From Hyphodiscus hymeniophilus (Eukaryota > Ascomycota > Leotiomycetes > Helotiales > Hyphodiscaceae), in the NCBI GenBank assembly GCA_016508695.1, contig VNKQ01000007.1, positions 1,302,001-1,366,000 of the forward strand: DNA of 64,000 nucleotides. Reading direction: 5' to 3'. Positions within the stretch are counted from its first letter, which is position 1. Each line of letters begins with the position of its first letter. Below, piece by piece: positions 1-12,038 of this stretch. The translations under genes and the position numbers were made by a program. The notes below the pieces were generated by a model, which was not told the origin of the DNA, made no database searches, and saw only the letters and a list, made by a program, of their open reading frames with translations.

Positions 1-2664
1 TTTTGTTTGGTTCGGCGGAGTATATATGGTTGAATCTTGGTCGTGAGAGCGGCGATCTTCTCTCCAGCAGCTTCTTCGCTGAGGTCCATATTTTCGTCAA
101 TGTCCAATTCGCCGGGCATGAGGAAATCCATGAGAGCTGACAGCTCCCCGAGCGTATTCTGGACAGGCGTTCCGGTGATCAACAATCGACTTGGGGCTTT
201 GAAATCAAGTAGCCTTTGATAAAGCTGAGATTCTCGATTCTTCAAGCGATGAGCCTCGTCGACGGCCATGAACTGCCATTTGATTTGGGCCAAGAAGGTG
301 GCATCCGTAAGGATGTATTCATAGGAGGTCAGGAGAATATTGAATTTGGGGCGCTTGACATTGCCATCGACAAGGAGTTCGTATTCTCTGATGATGATGC
401 GAGCTTGCTCCTTGCCATTGTAGATGACATAGTTGACATCAGGGGTCCAGTGATCAAATGTATCCGCCCAAGCAGGCATTGTTGTAAGAGGGACTACAAC
501 CAGGAATGGACCTTCCTGATTCCGATCATGGCGAAGCCAATTCATAAAAGATACTGTCTGTACAGTTTTACCCAAGCCCATCTCGTCTGCAAGAATAACA
601 TTCTTGTTCTTAGTCCAATTGTAGGCCAGGAAGTTCAGCCCAGTGATTTGGAAGTCTCGGAGTTGTCCGTTTTTAATGTAGGCAGGTTGTTCACGAATTG
701 GCATGTGAGGTCCTCGAGTATTGAGATTCGACTCCTCTCGGTTCGAGGACATGGTCTTTGAGCTGCGGTCCAGGAAGCGATCAATCTGGTCCTGAGCAAT
801 CTCACTGACTAGCGATGCATTCTCCCATGTACAAGAGTCATAATAAAGCCCCTTCCACTTAACGTAATATTCTGTATCCTCGTCGCCATCCCGAGTGCCA
901 ATGACTCTCTCAACCTTCGTGTAGTCAAGCAGGGCATCAGAATCGCGTTCTCGATCCAACATCCACTTCTCTTTCTCTTCCGGGGGGATATCAGCGCCAC
1001 GTGACATGTATATGTCCTCCAAGACAATCTTTCGGTAGTAGTTCTCAAGACGGCGGAAGCCTCGCATACCAGTCAGGGAAGTTGTTGTCTCCCAGGTGGC
1101 ATGAAAGTGAGACTTGCCCTGCCACTTGATATAGTACTCGAAATCATCCCGACCTAGATCTTCTATACCCATATCCTTGCCATCCTTAAGACGATGCTTT
1201 AAGACGACATCAACATAGGGGGTTGTATCTTCGGCGTTCTCAGCCCAGTTGTTTGGAGTCATCATTTCTGATTCATCCTCGAGATCGCCATCGGTTTCTT
1301 GGTAGGCTCCGGCAGTGACTTGGGCAGCTCGTCTGCTATTCCATCGCTTTTCTTGGTAGATGGGAGCGAGGTTGCCTGATTCGAGCTTGCGACGACGATG
1401 CTTCTTGGTCATGGACTTGGCGCGCGCTCCTCCGTAGTCATCGGAGTCAGAATCCGAATTTGATACGGAGCGAATGGCAGGTGTATTCCGTTTCGATGCT
1501 TAATGGACTGTTAGTGACATGGCGACAGTGAGGTGTAGGCCCGGGGCTATCATACGAGGCTGGGAACGCTCTTGCTTTCTTCGCTTGACTCTGTGCACTG
1601 GCATTATATCGGATCCAGAATCGTCATCGTCTTCATCGGATTCAATCTAGTTTTCATCAGTCCTGAGGCAGTTGTATATGCTGGTATTGAAGCAGCTGGG
1701 GAGCGACCTACGATGGTTCGGTGCTGTACCTCACGACCCTTTTGAAGAGACATAAAATCAGCACGGTAATTGGCTGTACATACAAGAACAACACGTACAC
1801 TTCTCCGCAGACCATACAATTCAGGATTGGCTTTGATATGTTCGTCTTCAACACCCTGCTTCCGCTTCGCAGGACGGCGAGACTCGATGGAGGTCGAGCG
1901 GTCGTCCCGGCTGAGGTTTGTGGCAGCAAGAGCAGGACTATCCTCCATATCGAAATCTGCATCATCGGATCCATTGGGGTTCTCCGGAGCGGAGTCGGAG
2001 GCATCGGTTTCCTGACCTCCAAACTCGGATGGATGGTTTGAAGAAGTCGCCGGCGAGGGTTCGTCGATTATGGGAATGGCAACCTCAGAGAGGTCAGATT
2101 CGCTGTCGTAGGGTGCGTCATCGTTTGTGAGCGTCGAGTTCTCCAAGGGACTATGCTGTCCATTGGAAATGGGTAATAAGGGTCTCGAGTTCAGTAATGT
2201 AACTGTTGATGGTGGGGCTAAGACGACGATGTCAGCAAGTGATCAAATGTCCTTGGTCCAATTGATGATGCAAAAGCAGAATGACTCCGTGTATCGCAAG
2301 AGAATAAGCACGCGATCCAAAAGAACCTCAACTGTAGTCACAAAGGAGTCTGAGCAGATATGAAGAACGCCGGCGCATTTGGAGGTGACCGATGGCAGAT
2401 AGAGAGGAAGGGCTGAGGACGATTTTCGGTCGATTGGAGATATCGGGCATTGTGCGGACTTGCGAGACCAGCCAAAAGTCGTGGTGGAACTCCAACAAGA
2501 TCCGGAAATTCATACAAGCAGGATCCTAAAGGTATTCGAGTGGGATAATCCAAGGCATAGCGATGGGGACGATGGAGGTCAGGTCAGGCAGAGGACCAGC
2601 AGCCGGGGATGAATGTAGGATTACAGCAGGGAATGAGAAGAGAGTTCGGATACTTACAAGCCAT
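1..2664 (-). CDS. CHD1: CHD1-type chromatin remodelling ATPase (5' part, cut by window edge)
   Basis: SNF2-family ATPase that slides and spaces nucleosomes on transcribed genes. Reading leftwards, the protein has an acidic, Ser-rich N-terminus, two chromodomains (about 1240-1080, with YYIKWQGKSH; and about 930-800, with YYVKWKGLYY) and the first half of the SNF2 motor. The motor shows Walker A ADEMGLGKT near 590 and the VDEAH box at about 246-269. The second helicase lobe and the C-terminal DNA-binding region lie beyond base 1. I place the start at 2662-2664: the first exon is only seven bases (ATGGCTT) before a strong GTAAGT donor, followed by an intron of about 445 nt ending near 2212. Further introns interrupt the N-terminal acidic region (donors near 1798, about 1710 and about 1555). 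The domain call is secure. The tiny first exon is inference. It is divergent from RLI1. Confidence 0.9.
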
Positions 2665-3083
2665 GGTGAATAGGCCCCCCTGAAGGCAGATGCTGTAATT
2701 GTCGCCGTTCTAAATGAATGTGGTGGATAGATGCATGTGCAGTATAGGAGGTAGTCAATAGAGAGAAATCGTGACCGATTAAATGTTCGGAGCCTGAGAA
2801 ACTGGAGCGATGCAGTCTACGCAAGCTAAGCGACAGACTAACCAATCACAATGAATTCTTATCCACTGAATCACCAAAGCCTTTGTGGCTCAAGATTTAT
2901 TATTTCGAATACTTACATCAACGCAGACATAAGTTGTTGGACACACAACGAGTTGGAGAAATATCGACTGTCAGATTTCCGCGCATAGTCCACATCCGAC
3001 AAGCAAAGCTGCGACCCAGAGACCAGGACAAACAAACCCGAACAAAGAAGAGTGTCTAGCTCTGATCCTACGCAACCAACAAA
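2665..3083. promoter_or_regulatory. Divergent intergenic region between CHD1 and RLI1
   Basis: 419 bases between two divergent starts, so it must hold both promoters and leaders. No clear TATA box, repeat or coding signal is seen. The stretch before the RLI1 ATG is A-rich, ending CAACAAA, a favourable fungal start context. Confidence 0.5.
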
Positions 3084-5313
3084 ATGTCCGACAAACTCAC
3101 TCGGTACGTTTCACCATCTGCGAAGCATCCCAGAGAGAGCTGTGATAGTGAAATAGAAACTGACCTTCTAATTACACCACAGTATTGCCATCATCAGTTC
3201 TGATAAGGTACGTCCTCGAAGCCCTACCCCACTACCCCACCAGGCTGAACTTATGTACTGACATCCTCTTCATTACACAGTGCAAGCCAAAGGTAAATAA
3301 TGCACTCTCTCACAAATTGAATGCGGTGTTGATGGAACCCTAGAAATGCAGACAAGAATGCAAGAAATCCTGCCCGGTTGTCCGAAGCGGACGTCTCTGT
3401 ATCGAAGTCACCCCTGAATCCAAGATTGCATTTATCTCCGAGACTTTGTGTATTGGATGTGGTATCTGCCCCAAAAAATGTCCATTTGGAGCTATCAACA
3501 TTATCAATCTGCCAACCAACCTTGAATCCCACGTCACTCATCGATACTCTGCCAACAGCTTTAAGCTTCACCGACTGCCTACTCCTCGACCCGGACAAGT
3601 TTTGGGATTGGTCGGTTCCAATGGTATCGGAAAGAGTACAGCGTTGAAGATCTTGAGTGGAAAATTGAAGCCGAACTTGGGTAGATATGATAACCCTCCG
3701 GACTGGCAAGATGTCATCAAACACTTTAGAGGTTCAGAGTTGCAGAGTGAGTGTGCATGTTGTCACCGAGATCTTAGCTGGCTAACACCTTCAGACTACT
3801 TTACAAAGATCCTCGAGGACGATTTGAAGGCCATCGTGAAGCCGCAATATGTGGATCAAATGCCGAGGGCGGTCAAAGGTCCTAACAAGACTGTTCGTTA
3901 CTTGATCGAACAGAAAGCATCGATGGAGAATATGGACGAGGTCTTGAACACGCTTGGTGAGGATTGCTCTTACAAACTGAAACATTCAGAGGCTAACTAG
4001 CTTTCTAGAATTGAAGCACGTCATGGACCGAGACATTGGTGGTCTTTCTGGTGGAGAGCTTCAGAGATTCGCTATTGGATTAGTTTGTGTTCAGCAAGCT
4101 GATGTGTAAACCACCCAGAACCATGACAGTAGTGGAATGCTAATCATATGCAGTTATATGTTCGATGAGCCTTCGTCTTATCTCGATGTTAAGCAACGTT
4201 TGAGTGCTGCCAAGATCATTCGCTCACTCCTCCGTCCAGACGACTATGTTATCTGCGTTGAGCACGATTTGTCCGTCCTCGACTACCTTTCGGATTTTAT
4301 CTGTGTTCTCTACGGAAAGCCTGCGGTCTATGGTGTTGTAACATTACCTGCCTCGGTACGAGAGGGTATTAACATCTTTCTTGACGGCAACATCCCGACA
4401 GAGAATCTTCGCTTCAGAGAAGAATCTCTAACTTTTCGCATCGCGGAAGCAGCCGATGAGTTTATGGCAGATCGCTCACGTGCCTTCAACTATCCTAAGA
4501 TGCAAAAGACAATTGGCGACTTCCACCTCAGCATCGAGTCAGGTGATTTTACGGATTCGGAAATCATTGTCATGATGGGTGAGAACGGAACCGGAAAGAC
4601 CACATTCTGTAGATTGCTTGCAGGAGCTATTCCTCCAGATGGGAACCAGAAGGTACCGGGTATGAAGGTTAGCATGAAGCCTCAGAAGATTACCCCAAAG
4701 TTTGAGGGTACGGTTCGACAGCTGTTCTTCAAGAAAATCAAGACCGCTTTCCTCCTTCCCCAATTCCAAACCGATGTCGTCAAGCCCTTAAAGCTCGAAG
4801 AATTCATCGACCAGGAAGTCAAGACTCTTTCCGGAGGAGAATTGCAACGCGTAGCCATTGTCCTAGCCTTGGGTACCCCAGCCGACATCTACCTCATTGA
4901 TGAACCTTCCGCCTACCTAGATTCCGAGCAACGTATCATTGCCGCTCGTGTCATCAAGAGGTTCATCATGCACTCCAAGAAAACAGCCTTCATCGTCGAG
5001 CACGATTTCATTATGGCAACTTACCTTGCTGATCGTGTCATTGTCTTCGATGGTGAGCCAGGAATCGACGCTCGTGCAAATACTCCCGAGTCTTTGCTCA
5101 CTGGCTGCAACAAGTTCTTGAAGAACCTCGACGTCACTTTCCGTCGTGATCCAACCAATTTCAGACCTCGTATCAATAAGCTCAACTCTCAGTTGGATCA
5201 AGAGCAGAAGTTGAGTGGCAACTACGTAAGATTATCCTTTTTAATTTGGTCCCCTGCTAATGACTGCCTCCAAGTTCTTCCTCGAAGATGATGACAAGCC
5301 AACAACTGCCTGA
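3084..5313 (+). CDS. RLI1: ABCE1/RLI1 iron-sulfur ribosome recycling ATPase
   Basis: Cytosolic twin-ABC ATPase that splits ribosomes after termination and assists initiation and ribosome biogenesis. Eight exons: 3084-3103, 3183-3207, 3281-3292, 3344-3746, 3795-3956, 4009-4105, 4154-5225, 5275-5313. They give 609 residues, the usual family length. The N-terminus carries the two 4Fe-4S cysteine sets (CKPKKCRQECKKSC and CIGCGICPKKCP). Two nucleotide-binding domains follow: Walker A GSNGIGKST and GENGTGKTT, signatures LSGGELQR in both, Walker B YMFDEPSSYLD and YLIDEPSAYLD. The first three exons are 20, 25 and 12 nt, and the 12-nt exon encodes only CKPK, including the first cluster cysteine. The 48-nt intron at 3747-3794 is a multiple of three and stop-free. 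Identity is certain. Exon joins follow from uninterrupted family sequence. Confidence 0.97.
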
Positions 5314-5861
5314 AGGCGTTCCTCATGATTCATATTCGCCATCCAGCGAAGCATTGCCGGGCGTTGGGGGTACAGCATTGGGACAGGCGGGGCATAAAGG
5401 AGCACAGGGTTTGCTAGATGAGGAAGGAACCTCAACTGATGACGACGATCCCGACGACTAACGATAAAGACGGCAGTCTAGGTATCTCTCTATGGCCTGG
5501 TCCTATCTCAACACCCACCATTTCCTTTGTATGTTGCTCAGATAGGTTGCATGAGATAGATTGAGGGGTCATAGGTCAGTGGATGACTGTCGTCGGTGCC
5601 TTCGCTATTACATGCATGGCCATATCCAAAACACAAGAGATTTGGCATTGGTTTGTAGATGAGTTCTTGCATTGAGATTGGAGGACAATGTTTCGAGCCT
5701 CGTTAGGAGAGATTGTGAGATCAATACACACCGAAAAGTCCCTGATAATGAACCAATTCGCTTGCCTGCCTCCGCAATTTACCTCCTGCAATCATCCCCG
5801 ATGTGCTGCCTGCCGAAATCAACCATTTCGTGAAGTGGTGCAATACGTACAATACAAGGGC
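5314..5861. other. Convergent 3' intergenic region, RLI1/PRP40
   Basis: 548 bases between two converging genes. It should contain both 3' untranslated regions and polyadenylation sites. No gene, repeat or RNA is seen. Confidence 0.5.
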
Positions 5862-8609
5862 TTACTCCTCCTCAATCTCGCCCTCTTCACTACCTGAATG
5901 CACTGCTGGTTCTTCCTTGACTGGTGTTTGACGGCGTTGTCGCTCGCGAACCGGCGGTGGAGGTGTATGTTTTGCTTTCTGGGTGTGGTTTGGTCAGAAT
6001 TATATTGTAGATAGATGACCACGAGAGGGAGAATTAGAGCAAATTGGAGTTAAAGCCTTCTGCCATCTTTCCTAGAAGAGACCGAGAATTAAAGATACTA
6101 TCTTCGGTGCTAAAGCCAATGCTACGTAGGAAGCAGCAGCCATGCTCTCATGAAGCACCAGCTGCGCAACTTATAACCCTTGACTTGAGCCAGCAAGCTC
6201 AGGATTTGCGACGAACCTTTGCTACCCGTGCGCTGCTAGCACTTTCACCATCACTGTCAGCTCTTCGTCGTCTGCTTCCACCGGGTCTTTCGTCACCATA
6301 TGGCAATTCATCAATGCTGCCCCGGGGATCACCTCTTCGACGATAGAGCTTCTCACGCTCGTCCTCCCTGTCTCGTCTTTCGCGATCATAGTGGCTCAGT
6401 GTATCCTCACGTCGGCTGCGATGTGGACGATCAAGGTCTCGATCTCTCTCGCGGTCCCGGTCACGGTCACTTCGTCTGCTAGGCGAGAGTAATCTATCCG
6501 CGGCGCTTCCCTTGCGATAGTTCTTTTCTCGGTCGGCAATGGCTTTGCGCCTATCTGCTTCGTACGCATCTGGTTCCGGACTGCGGCTGGACCTAGCATG
6601 ACGTCCATTGGAACGATGTGGTCTCTCACCTCTATCTCGGTCACGATGAGTAGGTCTGTCAACCGAAACTCTCTCTCGACGTTTAAGTCGGTCTTTCTCG
6701 GCGTCTTCATCTTCCTTTTCTTTTAGGCGCCTGATAACCTTGTCAAAAGCAGAACGGCGAAGCTCATCGGACGTTACCGCAAGATATTCTTCAGATTTCT
6801 CAATACGTGCACGAACTCTCTCAAACGTGTCGTCAGTGTGGATTGGAGGTTGGAGATGCTTAATGAAGGATCTGAGATCATCAACAGCACGACGTTGGTT
6901 ACGTTCCGATTTGTGCTTATCCACTTCTCTGGTACGAGCTTGCTTCTCATTTTGCTGGAAAACCTGTTAGTAAGTAGAGCTAGGAGGCTGGAGCGCAAAC
7001 CTACACGCTCGAAAATAAGCAACAAAGAATCTCGGTCAATATTAGCAGTTCGTCGATCAATCTGCATGACGGCAAGGAACTCCTCAAATGTAGTCTTTGG
7101 CTGAATCACAAAACGATTGTCCTGACAGCATGTTAGCTTCGTTGGTGATGACACAGAGACTGATAAACTTACATCCATCACATCTAAAACATCATTTCGA
7201 GTGCTTCGAAGTGCACGTTCTTCTTCCTCGACCAGGTCCCAGAAGAGGTCGAGTGGCGTAGATCCAGTCTGACCAAGCATAGCGATGTATCTCTCATCTT
7301 CCACAACCATGGGATGAATCTGGCTCCACTTGGTACCTGCCTTGAGTTTATTGCTCATTTTCAATTCGTGCAAAAGGCCTAAGAAGCTATCTCGATGCTG
7401 GCGCTCTCTCCTGGATTTGAGATTCTTCTCTTGCTGCCGAGCATCGTTTGTGGTCTTCTCAAGCGACTTGATATGGCTTTCGAAAGCAGCCAATAGATCA
7501 GACTTGCTGAGTGACTTGAATTTCTGATCACCTTGAAATCGTGGAGTTGATTGGATGATACCTTGTGCGTCTGCCCATCTTGTATACGGGCCCAGGTTGA
7601 GACTCTTCAAAATATCTCCAAGTTCATCTAGGGCTGAGTTTCGTGCACTCACTTCCCGCTTGACATTGGCCTTCTTCAACTCAATAACATAATCTTCAAA
7701 TAACTGGCGACGTTCGGCGTCGTTGTCTGTGGATCGAAAAATAGTTTCTCCTTTGATGATGGGTCGTGCAGTCTTCCATCGAGTGTAATGTTTAATCTCT
7801 GGGTGGCTTTTCAGCATTGTAGCAAAGTCTGTACGGAGCTTCTCGATTCTCTCCTTCGCCTTTTCCTTGTCCTGAATGCGTACCTCAACAGCATACTTCT
7901 CAAACGCAGCTTTTCGGTCTTTGGGATCCTTCAGCGCTCGATATTGAGGGTCTTTGATGATCGATTTCATGGTCTGTTCCCATGTCGCGTCTGGCGAGAC
8001 ATTGTTGCGTTTCAGTAGCTTCAAGAAGGCGGCCTCAGCCTCTTCAAATGTAGAGTAATCTGGGTCAGTATTTGCAGGGACAAAGACTTGCGCACGACTT
8101 CCATTGGCATCATTTCCATAAGCGATTTGACGTGATTCCCCGAGGGGTTCTCTGTCCCGCGGCATATCATATTGCGAAGACGAAAATCCACCACCCGCAA
8201 CGAAGGTAGGAGCGGCCCTAAAGAAGTCAGTATTGTGAAGCCATGTCTGCAGGTTGGAGCATACGGTGCAATAGGTGTTGGAGGGTTATCTTGAGCTAAA
8301 GCCTCCTTATAGGCATCTGGCATGTCCCATGAGCTTGACTTTGTCTCTGTATTGTACCAGTATTTTCGACCTCCTTCGGCTGTGTATTCCTTCCAGGGTT
8401 GATTCGCAAGTGCGCGCTGCAAGATGTCAGTCAGAACTTAGATTAGACAGGATTGAAAGTATCACCTCTGCCGCGGTCATCAAGTCTTCAGGCTTTGTCC
8501 ATTGTGTTGCTTTCGTGATCGTATTGTAGTAGTAGACCCTGCCATCAGCATTGCGCGCTTCTTGCCACAAGCCCGGTGGAGCTGCATGATTATTACTTAC
8601 ACCGTTCAT
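5862..8609 (-). CDS. PRP40: U1 snRNP-associated splicing factor Prp40 (WW and FF domains)
   Basis: Nuclear pre-mRNA splicing factor that bridges the 5' and branch-site complexes. Two N-terminal WW domains (LWQEARNADGRVYYYN near residue 15; WKEYTAEGGRKYWYN near 56) are followed by a series of FF domains (for example near TFEEAEAAFLKLLKRN) and an Arg/Asp-rich tail. Exons leftwards: 8466-8609, 8265-8416, 7173-8217, 7005-7121, 6217-6954 and a proposed last exon 5862-5978, giving 770 residues. The last exon is inferred: a 238-nt intron joins it in frame and yields the acidic end EEGEIEEE. If that intron is kept, the frame instead stops at 6199. The intron starting at 7004 has two acceptors nine bases apart, and the one at 7122-7172 is 51 nt and stop-free. 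Family call secure; C-terminus moderate. Divergent from TRS65. Confidence 0.9.
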
Positions 8610-8946
8610 GATGAGCTTCGGCGTAGAGGTGACACGTTGTTGCGCTGATCAAAAGGTTTGAGGGAGTTGCGCGTGAAAGAAACTTGGAGGGAGCTAGGGA
8701 CTTCAGCCTCCTATTCTTAGCGCCAAGCTTTATTTAGCAGAGCCTCGTTGTAAACCTCACTGCATCTCCATGCACTGTATCCACTCCTTATATTAAGACT
8801 GCTAGAATACGTTGCATTTCACACTCTAGTCATGCAATTGGTCAGTAATCTGATAAACCAATACGATGATCGTTGTCGCCGTTGAATCAGGATAACGAAA
8901 CAAAAACGAATCAGCTACAAATAGTTGCTCGACCTAATTGGCCAAG
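8610..8946. promoter_or_regulatory. Divergent intergenic region between PRP40 and TRS65
   Basis: 337 bases that must serve both divergent genes. AT-rich stretches occur near 8790 and 8890, but no recognisable TATA box or repeat is found. Confidence 0.45.
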
Positions 8947-10793
8947 ATGATGGATGAGATGGAAGAAGGAGAGACAAGGTCAAGAGGGAGTCTTGAGTTC
9001 GCTAATACTTCCATCTTGGATACGATTGTTCCTCTGGCAAGCAATCCAAATATCGAAGAGGCTTTGAGCGGTTCCGTCGAACGTCTGGATGAAGGAAACG
9101 ACTCCCCATTAGCAAAAATTCCACAAAGGACTGCGGTATTCTTTGGTGAGTGTCTTAAATTGAGAATGAAGCCCCGTGTCTTACTCATTCGTAGATCCTA
9201 GATGAAACTGTCGATGTATATGTTGTTTTACAAACTCCCTATTTCGACGAAAGAGCTCTAAAATCATATCTCGGAAGGCTGGTCATCAATCTTGAGGCGC
9301 AGGTTGTTAATGCACAAGGGGAAAACGTTGAGGGACCTCCAGGACAAGAGATCATTTATAGTGGCTCGATTAAGGATAGCGATGATCCATTAATTGTGGT
9401 GCAAGGACCAGATGAAACCGATAAACGTCCCGGGGAGGGACATATATTGGTTGTGTGGAAGATGTCTGCCTTCCTTATCAGACCCCGGCTCCGTCTTCAG
9501 AACCCATCGATTGTTTTTGCTGCTACAGCAAGCCTGAGGCCTGCTGAGCAGGTGCATTTCGAAACCCTAAGGGATGAATATCTCCCAAGTCAGATGCCGT
9601 CTGGCATGAATCTTCTGGAGTCTTTTAATGATGACCCTGCGCTTGGTGGTATCAAACCGCGGCTTTCAGCCCTCAGAGTCTCCAGAGTAGCGCCTGTGAC
9701 CCAAGGAGTTAGAGATTTGATGCGGCCTTTGAAGAACATATCAAGAAACTCGATCAGGATATACCCAGCAATCAACGCCCGTGTCCGTTACTCAAGGCCA
9801 AACACTACAGCTCCAAAGCCATCGGTCATAGCCTCGTTGGATATCGATATTACTCCGTTTGCCAATTGCGAGATAACCATCCGCGAAGTCAATCTAGACA
9901 TGGCGGGCGGCAGCGTGGAGAATTTAAACTCTATTCCCGGGCTTTCAATGCCAATGAAATGTCTTCCTCAAGACGATATTACTTTCCTCTACCGCGTTCT
10001 ACCTGATGACCTCGATGTAACAAACAAATCTTTGATCCGAACTCTTTCAATCTCCATCACTGCCAGCGCACATCTTACTTCAGCATGCGCGCCCGAAATA
10101 TCTATGCAATGGACCACAACAATGGACTTCACCCCTCCGGTCAACCACAGCTTTGGAAACCCCGCCCAGCCTATCCAGAGGCCACACCGGCCTGCTCAAC
10201 TCTCCATTGGTGCCTCATCCTTTGAGACCGTCCCCACTGTATCCTCCCTCGCCGCACTCCGCCCCGATGCCCTCCCACATACCGAAATCACTACACGCCA
10301 TCAACGCAATTCCTCAATACCGGACTTCGGCGTGACATGCACCTTCACCGGGCCTCCGCCTTCTCAGCCCCTTCTCGCAGGAGTCCCCTTTAGTTGGTCT
10401 GTATTCATAGTCAATCGTTCCGACCGACCACGAAAGCTCGCTCTCGTCGTACTTCCCAAGCGTCGCCGGACCGAAGCACGTATCACTCGCCCTCCTTCTA
10501 CAGGATATGGAAATCCTCGCAAAGACCCAAAGACGGCCGATGCTGTTGTCGACGAGAATATCGTGCACGCCATGCAGAAGAATTCCGCCATAGAGAGTAC
10601 GGAAATTGTGTGTTTGAGCACCGAAACTCGGATTGGACCCCTGGCTCCATCAGCTTGCTATGAGGTTAAACTCGACTTCATATCGTTGAGGGTTGGGGTT
10701 GTGAGTATCGAGGTTGTGAGGGTGGTGGATCTTGCGACACAGGAGCATGTGGATATCAAGGACTTGCCCAGTATACTGGTGTCGCCCAAATGA
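8947..10793 (+). CDS. TRS65: TRAPP complex subunit Trs65
   Basis: Fungal-specific subunit of the TRAPP II tether, which activates Rab GTPases (Ypt31/32) in late Golgi traffic. Two exons, 8947-9145 and 9202-10793, code for 596 residues. Two in-tandem ATGs (8947, 8950) follow an A-rich leader. The family is recognised from the N-terminal ILDTIVPLAS segment, the central beta-rich region and the C-terminal immunoglobulin-like part with NRSDRPRKLALVVLPKRRR and IGPLAPSACYEVKLDFISL. The second exon must start after the TAG at 9199-9201; an acceptor ten bases earlier (9193-9194) would bring an immediate stop. Basis is similarity of overall sequence pattern, not a catalytic motif, so the family assignment is good but not absolute. 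Confidence 0.82.
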
Positions 10794-12038
10794 ATTTGTT
10801 CAATTATAGATGATAGATCAATGGCAGAACCCAAGCCAGTCGAAAGTCCGAATGCTTTGTAACATGATCCCACGAATATTGGGTAAGCTGTGAATACTTC
10901 TCTTATCCTGCACATCTAGAGCTCCTGGTTTAGTATTTCATTTCACCGACCAGATCTGCCTTAGTTTCACATCTCACCGCATGAGACCCCCGGATTCATT
11001 GTATCTCTGGATAGCCCTGGTATCTTTTCTCTTATCCCAGAAAGCCGTCCTATGAATCCTATCAGAGACACAAGTCCTTTCTCGTCGTGCATTTCCCAAC
11101 TCATCCCTTAACATTTCCCTCCTGAGCGCTCTCAGCCAATCATCACTATGTCCTAAACTTTTGTTGCACATCTGCAAAATATAAGCGGGAAACCACGCCG
11201 GGCTAATGAGGTGACCCACTTTTATCTATCTATCTTCCCCCATCAAAGACCTTTCTCATCACCATCTTCAGAGGTACGAACAAGAAAGTCTTTTCCACTG
11301 CGAGCTCTTCCTCAAGCCTTGCAACTTCTTTCACTATTCCTCAGATGTGCAGTGGAAAACGACTTTTGTTTTATGTGTCCACCGTTGAAGAATGCGCCGG
11401 TGGTTCGAATTTCCTCTTTGCCTTGCCCGTCTTTCACCATATCACTATCATACCCTCGTTTTGGGACTTGTCTAGTTGTCTCTAATCTTCAACAGAACCG
11501 TAAACCCTGGCAAGCGCACCTTGTCCTTGAAAAATGCTAGACAGTGTGTGACCTATTGTTATCTTGCCATTTTAGCACTGTGGAAGAGTCTTGGGTTCTT
11601 AGTCAAGGCTGTGTTATTCAAGCACTTATATCCCGATTTGAACGATTCCAACGCAATCACCAATAGCAGATATAACCGCCATAATTTTTAAAGTCTTATG
11701 TAAATGGTCTTTTATCAGCAAATCATGAGTAGGATCATGTATACTAGAATATACAAATTGGTCCAGTGTTGCGGCCAGCCTGGCTCCAAGCTCCAGATCT
11801 CGCATGTAAGCAAAAAGGGTATCAAAGAATCGACCAGGAAATGATGCCAGATACGCCCCAAAAAAGACCTGGACGAAGACACTTCAAAATATCCACACCG
11901 ATTGCCTCCCATTGACAATGAAACCGGTCGTCGTTTTTTTGGCCGTTTCCTTACCAAATTCCATCTTTTCTCTCATTAACAAGTCCACCTCTATCATGGA
12001 TCAGTCGATCGCTTGAACCAAGCTTTTGGCAAGGTAAC
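10794..12038. other. Convergent intergenic region, TRS65 / disordered protein gene
   Basis: 1,245 bases between two 3' ends. Only short open frames without family resemblance or convincing splice structure occur. It is pyrimidine-rich between 11220 and 11460. I see no tRNA, repeat or transposon remnant. Confidence 0.4.

Noticed and set aside
11395..11420. GGTTCGAAT sequence resembling a tRNA B box
   Set aside because: No matching A box, acceptor stem or cloverleaf can be drawn around it.
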